A stretch of 64,000 bases of DNA from Megamonas hypermegale. Lineage in GTDB: Bacteria; Bacillota; Negativicutes; Selenomonadales; Selenomonadaceae. The DNA lies in NCBI GenBank assembly GCA_002314325.1, contig DCFC01000032.1:11325-75324 (forward strand), in the 5' to 3' direction. Each line of letters begins with the position of its first letter. Position 1 is the stretch's first letter. Below are positions 8,517 to 17,415 of this stretch, in pieces. Made by a program: the position numbers and the translations under genes. The notes beneath the pieces were generated by a model. It was not told where the DNA came from, searched no databases, and worked only from the letters and a program-made list of their open reading frames with translations.

Positions 8517-9338
8517 TCATACATTGAAATCAATTACTCTGGGGGAGGAAGATTGTCGCTTTCTCAGTAATAAATCGATGAGTCTGTCCAAATCGGATTC
8601 ACTGTAAAATTCTATTTCAATACGTGATTTTTTTCTGCCCTGTTTGATGCTGACATTCGTTCCGAGAATTTGTTTAAGCTGTTCGGCGGCATCTTTAAGG
8701 TAAATCTGTTCCGGCTCCGGCTGGGCGATTGTTTCCAGTGCAGCGCCGTCTTTCAGCAGATTTTTGACAAGCTGCTCGGCTTTGCGGGCGGAAAGTTCTT
8801 TTTTGATGATTAAATCGGCCGCTTTTTGCTGCAGCGTTTTATTTTCAATGGCAAGCAGCGGTTTTGCCTGTCCCATGTTGAGCGTTCCGTCGGCGAGCAT
8901 ATTCTGAACGGCGGAGCTCAGATGCAAAAGGCGCATGAAATTGGCTATATGAGAGCGGCTTTTGCCGACTTTACGGGCGATTTCCTCCTGTGTCATGCAG
9001 AATTTGTCCGTTAAAGCTTTGTAGGCATGGGCTTCTTCTATAGCATTTAAATTGCTGCGCTGTAGATTTTCAATCAGGGCGATTTGAGCCGTCTTTCTGT
9101 CATCGTAATCTTTCAGGATTACCGGTACTTCTTTCAAACCAGCTATTTGAGCGGCACGCAGACGGCGTTCACCGGCGACGAGTTCAAATCTGTCCTGAGC
9201 GTTTATACGCACGATTAACGGTTCGATAATACCGTATTCTTTGATGGATTTTGCCAAAAGCGCCATTTCTTCAGCGGGAAACTCGCGTCTTGGCTGAAAC
9301 GGATTGGGCAGAATTTCGTCTATCTGTAAATATTCCAT
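8517..9338 (-). CDS. parB: ParB/Noc-family DNA-binding protein
   Basis: 273 residues from ATG 9338, chosen because AAAGGA precedes it; an upstream in-frame start at 9365 is less likely. Family blocks in order: IDEILPNPFQPRREF (6-20), the CTP-binding motif GERRLRAA (56-63), ENLQRSNLNAIEEA (90-103), and a helix-turn-helix around 115-136 (MTQEEIARKVGKSRSHIANFMR). The C-terminal dimerisation region ends in a basic tail. Known role: it loads on parS, spreads as a CTP clamp and organises the origin. No parA is adjacent, so Noc-type nucleoid occlusion cannot be excluded. Confidence 0.88.
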   Translation of the reverse strand: MEYLQIDEILPNPFQPRREFPAEEMALLAKSIKEYGIIEPLIVRINAQDRFELVAGERRLRAAQIAGLKEVPVILKDYDDRKTAQIALIENLQRSNLNAIEEAHAYKALTDKFCMTQEEIARKVGKSRSHIANFMRLLHLSSAVQNMLADGTLNMGQAKPLLAIENKTLQQKAADLIIKKELSARKAEQLVKNLLKDGAALETIAQPEPEQIYLKDAAEQLKQILGTNVSIKQGRKKSRIEIEFYSESDLDRLIDLLLRKRQSSSPRVIDFNV

Positions 9339-9493
9339 GAAATTATCCTTTCTTTGGTTATGCAACTAATACAACTAATATATTGTAGCGTAGGAACAGA
9401 AATAAAGGCAACAGAAAATAAATTTATTTTTTTCCAGTGTAAATATGTTCACTTTTATGATACAATTTTGCTTTAGATACTATTTTAAACCCT

Positions 9494-9614
9494 TTGTGCC
9501 AGCAAAACATTGAACCTGTAATCAGCAGTATAATACTTTATATATCTTCGATGTTGTCACTTAACCTCACTAAATATAAAGTATTATACTGCTTTGAAAA
9601 ATAAACTGGCACAA
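9494..9614 (+). repeat. MITE-like palindromic element, copy R2
   Basis: Same architecture as R1: ends TTGTGCCAGC and ACTGGCACAA, long stem AGCAGTATAATACTTTATAT, loop with CACTTAACCTCACT. The ends have changed together (CCAG/CTGG instead of CTAG/CTAG). TATTTTAAA is duplicated at 9481-9489 and 9620-9628, a likely target-site duplication; the right copy supplies part of the AAAGGA ribosome site of the next gene. It fills most of the gene-free 300 bp between the divergent parB and the methionine synthase genes. Confidence 0.85.
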
Positions 9615-9640
9615 TAAGTTATTTTAAAGGAAGATATATC

Positions 9641-10354
9641 ATGCCTAAATACAATACAGCATTGATGTCGATTGACATCAAAGAGACAAGACGGTATGCC
9701 GGACTGAATAAAGCGCCGGATTTTAATAAAAAAACGGTAAAGGAAGCGTGCCGCGAAATTTTATACGTTGCCGAGCCGCGCGGTTCATGGGAAGTATATG
9801 ATTATGACGCGCAGAACGGTATAGTGCTTGCACCTGTGCCGTTCAAGCTGGAAGGCAAGAAAGTGACGCAGCATCTGTGCCGCGCGCAGAAAGTGATTAT
9901 TATGGCGGTAACTATCGGTGAAGCGGTGGAAGAAGAGATAGCGCGCCGTTTCAAAGACGGCGAATATACTCTGGCCGTGCTCATGGATGCTGCTGCCACT
10001 ACAGCGGTGGAACAGGTGGCGGATGGTATTGAGAAAGCCGTTGACCAAAAGTTTGCCGTGCAGGGCTTTGTGCGCCGCTGGCGCTTCAGTCCCGGTTACG
10101 GTGACTGGCCGATTGAATGTCAGACGCGCATGCTGGAGCTTTCGCAGGCGGACAAAATCGGTATGGGTGTTACGTCGTCGCTTATGCTCACGCCGCGCAA
10201 ATCGGTTACAGCGATAATCGGTCTTGTACCGAAAACGGACGATGTGGCGGCGGAAAAGCAGTCGTGCAAATTCTGCCCGAAGCCGGACTGCAATTTCCGG
10301 ACGAGACCGTTTGAACCGCTGGTGAATGATGAAATTTCAGATGAAGGGAAATAA
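9641..10354 (+). CDS. Methionine synthase reactivation subunit (AdoMet-binding activation domain)
   Basis: 237 residues matching the activation domain that is normally the C-terminal part of MetH. The AdoMet-binding loop RFSPGYGDWP lies at about 148-157, and the C-terminus ends in a C-x2-C-x4-C cluster (CKFCPKPDC) that may bind metal. Known role of the domain: reductive methylation of inactive cob(II)alamin. The MetH encoded 5 bases downstream lacks this domain, so the two should form one functional enzyme. The ribosome site AAAGGA lies about 10 bases before the ATG. Confidence 0.9.
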   Translation: MPKYNTALMSIDIKETRRYAGLNKAPDFNKKTVKEACREILYVAEPRGSWEVYDYDAQNGIVLAPVPFKLEGKKVTQHLCRAQKVIIMAVTIGEAVEEEIARRFKDGEYTLAVLMDAAATTAVEQVADGIEKAVDQKFAVQGFVRRWRFSPGYGDWPIECQTRMLELSQADKIGMGVTSSLMLTPRKSVTAIIGLVPKTDDVAAEKQSCKFCPKPDCNFRTRPFEPLVNDEISDEGK

Positions 10355-10359
10355 TATTT

Positions 10360-12729
10360 ATGATACAGATTTTTGACGGTGCTATCGGCACTATGCTGCA
10401 AAATGCAGGAATGAAACCGGGCGACTGTCCGGAACTTTTGAACGTAACCAATCCGAAACTGGTGCAGAAAGTACATCGTGCTTATTTTGAAGCCGGTTCG
10501 GATATAATCGAAACGAATACGTTCGGTGCTTCGAAAATCAAATTGGCGGAATACGGTTTGTCCGACCGCATGGAGGAAATAAACAGAGCCGCCGTGCAGA
10601 ATGTGAAAATAGCTTCCGGCGGCAAGGTGAAGGTTGCCGGAGCTATGGGGCCGACAGGCGGATTTATCCAACCGCTCGGCGAACTTGATTTTGACGATGT
10701 TTATCAGAACTATCTGGAACAAGCGAAGGTTTTGGCTGCTGCCGGAGCCGATTATATTCTGATTGAAACGTGCATTGAAATTCAGGAGATGCGTGCGGCG
10801 CTGCTGGCGGCTAAAGATGCCTGCAATCTGCCGGTAATCTGTCAGCTGTCATTCAGTGAGGACGGACGCACTGTAACGGGAACGGACCCGCAGTCGGCAG
10901 CCGTTATTTTGTCGGCGATGGGAGCTGATGTTATCGGCGCGAACTGTTCGCTGGGACCGGAGCAGCTCGTGCCGATAGTAAGAGAGCTGGCAGAAAACTG
11001 CAGTTGTCCTATCAGTATTCAGCCGAATGCCGGAATGCCGCATCTTGTAGACGGAAAGACGGTCTTTCCGATGATGCCGGAGGATTTCGGCAAATGGGCG
11101 CCGGAGCTGGTAAAAGCGGGCGCGACATTTATCGGCGGCTGCTGCGGCACGACACCGGAGCATATCAGAGCGATAAAAAAAGCGCTTGAAGGCGTAACAG
11201 AACCGGTACGTAAAGCACCGAGTGAAAATCTGGCGCTGGCCAGCCGTTCCAAAACGGTGTTTATTGGCAGGGATTTACCGACACGCTTAATCGGTGAACG
11301 CATTAATCCGACAGGACGTAAGAAACTGGCGGCGGAAATTAAAAACGGTTCGTTTATTTCCGTGAAACGCGAAGCGATTGAACAGACACAGGCGGGAGCG
11401 CAAATCCTCGATGTGAATATGGGCGTTGCCGGAATTGACCAGGCACAGGCTATGAAAAAGGCTGTTACGGAGATATCGCAGCTTGTCAATACGCCGCTGG
11501 CTATCGATACGAGCGATGCAAAAGCACTGGAGGCAGGGCTTAAAGCTTATCCGGGACGGGCGCTTATCAATTCCGTCAGTGCTGAACCGGACAGGCTGAA
11601 ATACTTTATTCCGCTGGCCAAACGATACGGTGCGGCTATTTTATGCTTGCCGCTATCGGATGAAGGTATTCCGAAAACAGGAGCAGAGCGGCTGGAAGTA
11701 GCGCAGAAGATTATTGCGGAAGCGAAAAAATACGGTTTAAAAGACAGCGATTTTCTGCTTGATGCGCTTGTCATGACCATTGCGGCCGATAAAGACGCTT
11801 GCAATGAAGTTTTGGAAACGCTGCGTCTGTACCGCGAGCACATAGGAGCGCCGGCGACGATGGGGCTCAGTAATATTTCTTTCGGTTTGCCGAACCGTCC
11901 GCTTATAAACAGCACGTTCTTTGCAATGTGCCTGGCGGCAGGACTCGACGCACCGATTATGAACCCGTATGACGACAGTATGCAAAATGCACTGTCGGCG
12001 GCAAGTGCGCTTTTGGGCAAAGACCCGAACGGCCGTGACTACAGTTTAACTCATTCCGGTCAGAATGTGCCGGTGGCTCAAGCGAAAACGGCTGTATCAA
12101 GCGGTGATATAATCGAAGATATAAAAAATGCCATTATCAGCGGCGAAAAAGAAGCGATTGCCGATATGGTCGAGCAGGCACTTAATGACGGTCACAAACC
12201 GAATGAAATAACGGATAAAGCACTCAGTGCGGCAATGAATGTTGTCGGCAAGGATTTCGGCGCGAAAAAGATATTTTTGCCGCAGGTAATGCTTTCGGCA
12301 GAAGCTATGCGCGAGGCTTTTCTGAAGATAAAAGAACGCATTCCGGCAGACAGCGTCAACGACAAAGGAAAAATCGTCATTGCGACGGTAAAAGGCGATA
12401 TCCATGATTTAGGTAAAAATATCGTAGCGGCGCTTCTGGAAAATAACGGTTACCGTGTCATCGACCTGGGCAAGGATGTGGATAAAGAGACTATAGTTGA
12501 GGCGGCAAGGGAAAACAACGCCGATATGATAGGATTGTGCTCACTGATGACAACAACTATCACGCAGATAGATGAAGTTATAGCAGAACTGAAAAAAAGC
12601 GGATTTAAAGCAAAGGTAATGATTGGCGGAGCTGTAGTAACGCGCGAATACGCCGATAAAGTCGGGGCCGATGCTTATGCCGCCGACGGCGTGGAAGCTG
12701 TAGAACTGGCGAAAAAATTGATTGATTAG
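10360..12729 (+). CDS. metH: Cobalamin-dependent methionine synthase without activation domain
   Basis: Transfers a methyl group from 5-methyltetrahydrofolate through cobalamin to homocysteine. It has 789 residues against roughly 1200 for E. coli MetH. Domains: homocysteine/zinc module (1-285) with zinc cysteines C196 (GANCSLGP) and C261/C262 (GGCCGTTP); pterin module (about 305-570) with RLIGERINPTGRKKL; B12 cap (about 590-660); cobalamin-binding module with the lower axial ligand H682 in GDIHDLGKN. The missing reactivation domain is encoded by the gene just upstream. No B12 or SAM riboswitch was recognised before the pair. Confidence 0.96.
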   Translation: MIQIFDGAIGTMLQNAGMKPGDCPELLNVTNPKLVQKVHRAYFEAGSDIIETNTFGASKIKLAEYGLSDRMEEINRAAVQNVKIASGGKVKVAGAMGPTGGFIQPLGELDFDDVYQNYLEQAKVLAAAGADYILIETCIEIQEMRAALLAAKDACNLPVICQLSFSEDGRTVTGTDPQSAAVILSAMGADVIGANCSLGPEQLVPIVRELAENCSCPISIQPNAGMPHLVDGKTVFPMMPEDFGKWAPELVKAGATFIGGCCGTTPEHIRAIKKALEGVTEPVRKAPSENLALASRSKTVFIGRDLPTRLIGERINPTGRKKLAAEIKNGSFISVKREAIEQTQAGAQILDVNMGVAGIDQAQAMKKAVTEISQLVNTPLAIDTSDAKALEAGLKAYPGRALINSVSAEPDRLKYFIPLAKRYGAAILCLPLSDEGIPKTGAERLEVAQKIIAEAKKYGLKDSDFLLDALVMTIAADKDACNEVLETLRLYREHIGAPATMGLSNISFGLPNRPLINSTFFAMCLAAGLDAPIMNPYDDSMQNALSAASALLGKDPNGRDYSLTHSGQNVPVAQAKTAVSSGDIIEDIKNAIISGEKEAIADMVEQALNDGHKPNEITDKALSAAMNVVGKDFGAKKIFLPQVMLSAEAMREAFLKIKERIPADSVNDKGKIVIATVKGDIHDLGKNIVAALLENNGYRVIDLGKDVDKETIVEAARENNADMIGLCSLMTTTITQIDEVIAELKKSGFKAKVMIGGAVVTREYADKVGADAYAADGVEAVELAKKLID

Positions 12730-12743
12730 TATTAATTAACAAG

Positions 12744-12807
12744 AAAACCCTATGAATTTTGACTGCATTAAAATTGATGTAAAGTCAAAGTTTCATAGGG
12801 TTTTTTT
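12744..12807. terminator. Bidirectional intrinsic terminator
   Basis: A long stem (AACCCTATGAA and TTTGACT against their complements) with an A-run on the left and seven Ts on the right separates the convergent metH and porin genes. Confidence 0.88.
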
Positions 12808-12838
12808 AGTTATCTGGTTATTTAAATAGGTGTGGTTA

Positions 12839-14092
12839 TTAAAATTTGAATTCTAATTTGCTGTAAATAGTGTCGGCATCTGTATCGGTTGAAATATCTT
12901 TACCGTTGAAATATTGTAATTCTCCGGTAATATTATTAGCAAATGTATATGCTGCACCGACAACAAGACCCTTTTGATTAGTATCAACATCATCAAAAGC
13001 AGTTTCAATAGTAACATTATCGCCGAAACTGCGGTAACCGGCATACATTCCCCAGGACCCCGGGTCGTTTGCTTTAGCTTCTTTATAGCGAAGTTCCATA
13101 AAATAAGCATTTTTATATTTTTCAGCGTCAGTATTTTGGACGAATTCACCGACAAAATGCAGATTATCCATAAATTCATAATCGGTTCCGGCGTACCAGA
13201 TATTGGCTTCATTACCTTTTACCGTGATTAATTTATTATCATCAAGTCCGTTTAAGTTGATATAACCGGCGTTTAAGGCCAGTTTATCGGTCGGTGTATA
13301 ATCGAACTGTACGCCGTAATAATCAGCGGTGATATCCTTATTGGACGGGTCGTCTTTCTTGTCAGCATGGTCAACTTCACTGTAGCGTCCTAGATATATT
13401 TTTGTATTGAATATATCGCTGCCGAATTCGGATGTGATGCCGCTTATGGTATCATCGAATAGAACCCCCTGTGTAACTTCTAGCGGTGTAAGACCTGCTG
13501 TTACAGTTGTGCCGAACAGTGGTCCCTGTACATAAGCACGTTCTATGGATACATCTCCGTTAGAAGCTTCTTCCGGTTGAAATACATATTTGATACGGGC
13601 ATTGGCTGTCCAGCCAGAGTCTCCGATATAAGCTTTAGGTTCAGTCCTAAGTTCTATTTTATTAGAACGTTTGTCTTTACCTACATCATGGTTTTGCTGT
13701 TTATATTTGTATTTTAATTTTCCGCTCCATTTAATATTATCTGATTTTTTTTCGAGGTCGGAAACCCGGACGCCTAAATTACTTAATTCTTCACTAAATT
13801 CAGCTGCAAGTTTGTCGACTGTTGCCTTGTCGGCTTTATCCAAATCCGTTCTTGCCATTGCTTTAGCGACGATTTGCGCCATTTCAAAGCGTGTCATATT
13901 ATGTTGGCCTCTGTACGTATTATCTGGGTAGCCGTCTATTACGCCGTCTTTTGCAAGTTGGCTGACGGCATCATAGGCCCAGCTGTCGGACGGAACATCG
14001 CTGAAAGGATTGGCGGCGGCAAATGCTATGCTGGTAGTTGCTGCTGTTGTTAATATCACTGGTATTGCCATAGAAAAAATTTTTTTATACAT
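12839..14092 (-). CDS. SLH-domain outer-membrane porin (OmpM type), copy 1
   Basis: 417 residues. A signal peptide (about 1-26, ending SIAFA-A) is followed by one SLH domain (about 28-85: NPFSDVPSDSWAYDAVSQLAKDGVIDGYPDN), a short coiled coil (about 90-118: VDKLAAEFSEELSNLGVRVSDLEKK), then a beta-rich region ending in the aromatic C-terminus KLEFKF typical of outer-membrane barrels. In Negativicutes such proteins tether the outer membrane to polyamine-modified peptidoglycan and act as porins (known). It follows two phytase genes on the same strand, so it may admit inositol phosphates (inference). A second porin of equal length is at 60316-61569. Confidence 0.93.
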   Translation of the reverse strand: MYKKIFSMAIPVILTTAATTSIAFAAANPFSDVPSDSWAYDAVSQLAKDGVIDGYPDNTYRGQHNMTRFEMAQIVAKAMARTDLDKADKATVDKLAAEFSEELSNLGVRVSDLEKKSDNIKWSGKLKYKYKQQNHDVGKDKRSNKIELRTEPKAYIGDSGWTANARIKYVFQPEEASNGDVSIERAYVQGPLFGTTVTAGLTPLEVTQGVLFDDTISGITSEFGSDIFNTKIYLGRYSEVDHADKKDDPSNKDITADYYGVQFDYTPTDKLALNAGYINLNGLDDNKLITVKGNEANIWYAGTDYEFMDNLHFVGEFVQNTDAEKYKNAYFMELRYKEAKANDPGSWGMYAGYRSFGDNVTIETAFDDVDTNQKGLVVGAAYTFANNITGELQYFNGKDISTDTDADTIYSKLEFKF

Positions 14093-14187
14093 GATAATTT
14101 CTCCGAGTTTGTATATTTGTTATAAATTTATTTTAAGTATTGCAGAGAAGATATTGTTAAATAAACTTTTCTGCAATACTTTTGTTG

Positions 14188-16113
14188 TTATTCATGCGTT
14201 TTTAACCAGTCAGACCAGGAGGTTTGGTAATTATTCTGGTGATTTTCCTGAACGTACTGATAGAATTTATTAATCATCTGTGCCTTTTGATGATAATAAT
14301 CAGCTTTCCATTCGCTGGATTTTGGTTTTTTTATAGTATAGGCAACATAATTGCCGCCGAGTAAATGCTGGCGATACAATATATCTTTTAAAGATACATC
14401 AGGATTTTTCATCATATCATACATTGCCATATAAGCTGTAGTACGTCCCATACCGGCTTCGCAGTGGAAATGCAGCCATGATTTTTGCGGCATTTTCTTA
14501 TAGAGATTGATGAACTGGTCAATATTTTCCGATGACGGCCATACATGGTCGGTGGCAGTGATACGCACATAATTTAAGCCGGCCCGTTCTACGAGTTCTT
14601 TTTCTGTCAATACGGATTTCACGTTTTCTTTTTGTGTGCTGACTGTTTCATCGGATTTAATGATACCTGTAATTACCGTTTTATTTTTAGCATCATTTAA
14701 TCGGTTATGTTCATCTTTGATAATTTGACTGGTTGTCTTGTCAATATTGGACCAATCACGGTGACCGTACCAGCTTACAGCTTCACCATTATTAAAGAAA
14801 CCGTGAGATTCCTGTCTTAAATCGATGATATAAATCGGGTTTACAGTCTGCGATTTTAGATTTTTGACAAGTTCTTGAAACTGATTGACGGAAAATTGAG
14901 CACTGCCGGAAACATTTAACGTATCTAATCCCTTTTTCGATGGAGTGTAATTTGCATCTAAATCATATTTCGGATTTACTGTTTTGAAATTAGAATTGGA
15001 GGTGCGGAAATTTCTTGGCAATTCGGTTTTGTTTTCGGCATCAATTCTCCAGATATAACCGGCATAATCCGGTGTATATGTTTCATAACTGTGTTCTTTA
15101 GCCCATTGCGACCAGGATTTTTTCAAATCTGGGTTTGCTTTTACATAATCATAAAAATGTTTTACAAATTGATATCGTTCAATATAGGCTTTTCTGCCCC
15201 AGTTCTTTTTCTTATCTGGAATATCGCTTAAATCGACAATACCGATGAGTTTCTGACGCTGAATGATATCATCAAAACTTACATTTTTAGCATTTTTTAA
15301 AATATCGTGCATTACCATGAAGATTGTCGTGCGGCCCATGCCGGCAAAGCAATGGTAATGCAGCCAAGCATCTTCTGGCAATTGCTTATAGAAGTCGAGG
15401 AATTTGTCAACATCGGCATCTTCAGGACGAAAATGGTCTGAAAGTGCCAATCTGAAATAATTAGCGCCATGTTCTTTAACCATTTCTTCTTCAGTACGTA
15501 CTTTATTTACGTCCATTACTGTAGGAGTAAGCAGAACATTTTTATTATCATCAAAACGGTAAATCATAACAGGTGAGGAATTTTTTACCTGGTCTAATTG
15601 TTCTTTTTCCAGATTTTCAATTATTTCCTGGCTTCTGCCGTCATTGCCCCAATTGTGGTCGGCAAACCAGCTGACAGATGTTCCGTTTATATAACCGTGC
15701 GATTCGCCTCTAAGGTCGATATCGTAAAACTGGCTCGGTTTTACAGGAATTTTGTCTAAAATAGCTTCTAATTCTTTTTCGGAAAAAGTACTGCTGGCGG
15801 ATACGTTCATTTTATCCATGCCGGCTCTGGAAGGAATTTTACCGTCTTTTGTTATACCGGTGAATTTATCGTTGCCTGTGCGAAAATTGCGTGGTAGTTG
15901 GTAAATATCCTGTCTATCTATTTTTAAAGCAAGAGCTGGTGCATTTTTTACGACATCTAAATTTTGTTGATTGGCTTTTGCGACAACGGGTACTGCCGGT
16001 GTCTGCACTTTTTCTGGTGCCTGTTCAGCAAAGCTGATACCGACAGTTTCCAATATTACGGTAAAAGAAACTGCTAAAGATAATAACATTTTCTTTTGGG
16101 CTAATTTTTTCAT
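14188..16113 (-). CDS. Tandem-domain PTP-like phytase (inositol polyphosphate phosphatase)
   Basis: Secreted protein of 641 residues from ATG 16113, which has AGGA upstream; an in-frame start at 16146 would add 11 residues before the signal peptide. The signal peptide ends near GISFA-E. Two homologous domains follow, each with LPRNFRT, DLRGESHG or DLRQESHG, and the active-site loop: HCFAGMGRTT with C255 and HCEAGMGRTT with C551. Both cysteines, arginines and the WLH(Y/F)H context are intact, so both domains could be active. Tandem PTP phytases are known in Mitsuokella and relatives, where the two halves differ in substrate preference. Role: extracellular release of phosphate from phytate. Confidence 0.93.
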   Translation of the reverse strand: MKKLAQKKMLLSLAVSFTVILETVGISFAEQAPEKVQTPAVPVVAKANQQNLDVVKNAPALALKIDRQDIYQLPRNFRTGNDKFTGITKDGKIPSRAGMDKMNVSASSTFSEKELEAILDKIPVKPSQFYDIDLRGESHGYINGTSVSWFADHNWGNDGRSQEIIENLEKEQLDQVKNSSPVMIYRFDDNKNVLLTPTVMDVNKVRTEEEMVKEHGANYFRLALSDHFRPEDADVDKFLDFYKQLPEDAWLHYHCFAGMGRTTIFMVMHDILKNAKNVSFDDIIQRQKLIGIVDLSDIPDKKKNWGRKAYIERYQFVKHFYDYVKANPDLKKSWSQWAKEHSYETYTPDYAGYIWRIDAENKTELPRNFRTSNSNFKTVNPKYDLDANYTPSKKGLDTLNVSGSAQFSVNQFQELVKNLKSQTVNPIYIIDLRQESHGFFNNGEAVSWYGHRDWSNIDKTTSQIIKDEHNRLNDAKNKTVITGIIKSDETVSTQKENVKSVLTEKELVERAGLNYVRITATDHVWPSSENIDQFINLYKKMPQKSWLHFHCEAGMGRTTAYMAMYDMMKNPDVSLKDILYRQHLLGGNYVAYTIKKPKSSEWKADYYHQKAQMINKFYQYVQENHQNNYQTSWSDWLKTHE

Positions 16114-16153
16114 AGTAAAACTTCCTAACGTTTTTAGTTTAAGCAATTAAAAT

Positions 16154-17095
16154 TTAATCTTGATATCCTTGCTGTTGTGCCCATGCACTGTAAGACATTT
16201 TTAAATCCGGATTGGCTTTGACATAATCATAGAAATGTTTGGTGAATGCGGCACGTTTCGGGTAATTAGCTTTTTTGTACGGATCACTGGAAGAGGATTT
16301 ACGGACATCTTCTCCACCGAGCAGTACTTGGCGGGACATAATTTCGTCATAGCTTAATTTGTCAGCATTGTTTAGCATGTCAATCATACTCAAGAAAATT
16401 GTAGTACGGCCTACACCGGCTTCACAGTGAGCATGAATCCAGGCATTTTTCGGCAGGCTTTTATAGAAAGCTAAGAAATCATCAGCGTTTTGTGCTGTCG
16501 GTGCACTGTAATCAACAACAGGGATACGGTGGTATTTTACGCCCTGCGATTCGACAAATTCTTTTTCTGTCATAACAGAATCAACTTTTTCATTGATAAA
16601 TGCTTTTACGGACTTATCTTTGTTTTGTATAGCTATATCAATATTTTTGTTATTAAGAGCGTTATTGAGTAATTCATGTTCGCGTTTATCAATCTGCGCT
16701 GCATTTAAACATTTATTGATGGTTTTATATCTGCTGTACCAACTTACAGCGTTGTCGTTGATATAACCGTGGGATTCATTGCGCAAATCTAAGATAACGA
16801 CATCTTCTTTCGGCAGGTATTTCATCATTTCTTTGAATTCTTTTTTGGCAAAGAAACTGCTGCCGGATAATCTTAACTTATCCAGACCTTCGCGGGATGG
16901 AACATTTTTATCGGCACTTTTATAAATGCTTTGTGCTGTACGGAAATTATCCGGCAGATATGACATGTTGGCCGGTCTGTCATATTTTAAAATTTGCACG
17001 CCTTCAGCTGGTTCGGCGGCTAAAGCTGTACTGCAACAGATTAAAGTTGCTAAAAAAGTCCCTAAGATTTTTTTGCTTAATAAATTGACTTTCAT
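16154..17095 (-). CDS. Single-domain PTP-like phytase
   Basis: 313 residues with a signal peptide (about 1-26, ending STALA-A). The active-site loop HCEAGVGRTT has catalytic C224, matching the canonical Selenomonas phytase signature better than its tandem neighbour does. DLRNESHGYINDNAVSWYS and the C-terminal KHFYDYVKANPDLKMSYSAWAQ are shared with the neighbour. It precedes the tandem phytase by about 40 bases on the same strand, with the OmpM porin following, suggesting one transcript for secretion, hydrolysis and uptake. Alternative substrates such as other phosphoesters cannot be excluded. Confidence 0.93.
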   Translation of the reverse strand: MKVNLLSKKILGTFLATLICCSTALAAEPAEGVQILKYDRPANMSYLPDNFRTAQSIYKSADKNVPSREGLDKLRLSGSSFFAKKEFKEMMKYLPKEDVVILDLRNESHGYINDNAVSWYSRYKTINKCLNAAQIDKREHELLNNALNNKNIDIAIQNKDKSVKAFINEKVDSVMTEKEFVESQGVKYHRIPVVDYSAPTAQNADDFLAFYKSLPKNAWIHAHCEAGVGRTTIFLSMIDMLNNADKLSYDEIMSRQVLLGGEDVRKSSSSDPYKKANYPKRAAFTKHFYDYVKANPDLKMSYSAWAQQQGYQD

Positions 17096-17255
17096 AATAA
17101 TCCTCCTGAAGCTTAATAAAATATTGCATAAATCTAGATTTATTTATTAATTTTCAATATATTTGAATTATATCAACTATCGGTTTTTATTATCTATAAA
17201 TTATTGTTATATTATCGTTAAATATACTTAAATATCTTGTTATATTGTATACCTG

Positions 17256-17317
17256 TTGTGCCAGTAAAAACATATAGTCTAGCAGTATAATACTGCTTAG
17301 AAAATCAAGTAGCGTAA
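17256..17317 (+). repeat. MITE-like element, internally shortened copy R3
   Basis: The left end TTGTGCCAGT is followed by a nearly loop-less palindrome AGCAGTATAATACTGCT and a degraded right end AAGTAGCGTAA. No flanking duplication was recognised. It lies in the 320-bp gap between the phytase start and the phosphoesterase stop; the rest of that gap is an AT-rich promoter region plus a terminator. Confidence 0.6.
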
Positions 17318-17323
17318 TAAATA

Positions 17324-17356
17324 AAAAGAAACTCATTCAAATTGATGAATGAGTTT
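17324..17356 (-). terminator. Intrinsic terminator of the phosphoesterase gene
   Basis: On the minus strand AAACTCATTCA and TGAATGAGTTT pair around a short loop, followed by CTTTTTATTT. Confidence 0.8.
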
Positions 17357-17415
17357 TAAAGAGAGAAGATTTTATGATTGAAGCGACTTTTGTCACTTTG
17401 CACAACTTTGTTGTT

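Noticed and set aside
11358-11374. Possible second parS (CCGTGAAACGC) in metH
   Set aside because: Only one half matches the consensus; the palindrome is broken.
12839-14092. Porin as a Gram-positive S-layer protein
   Set aside because: A single SLH domain at the N-terminus followed by a beta barrel ending in Phe fits OmpM rather than a classical S-layer subunit.
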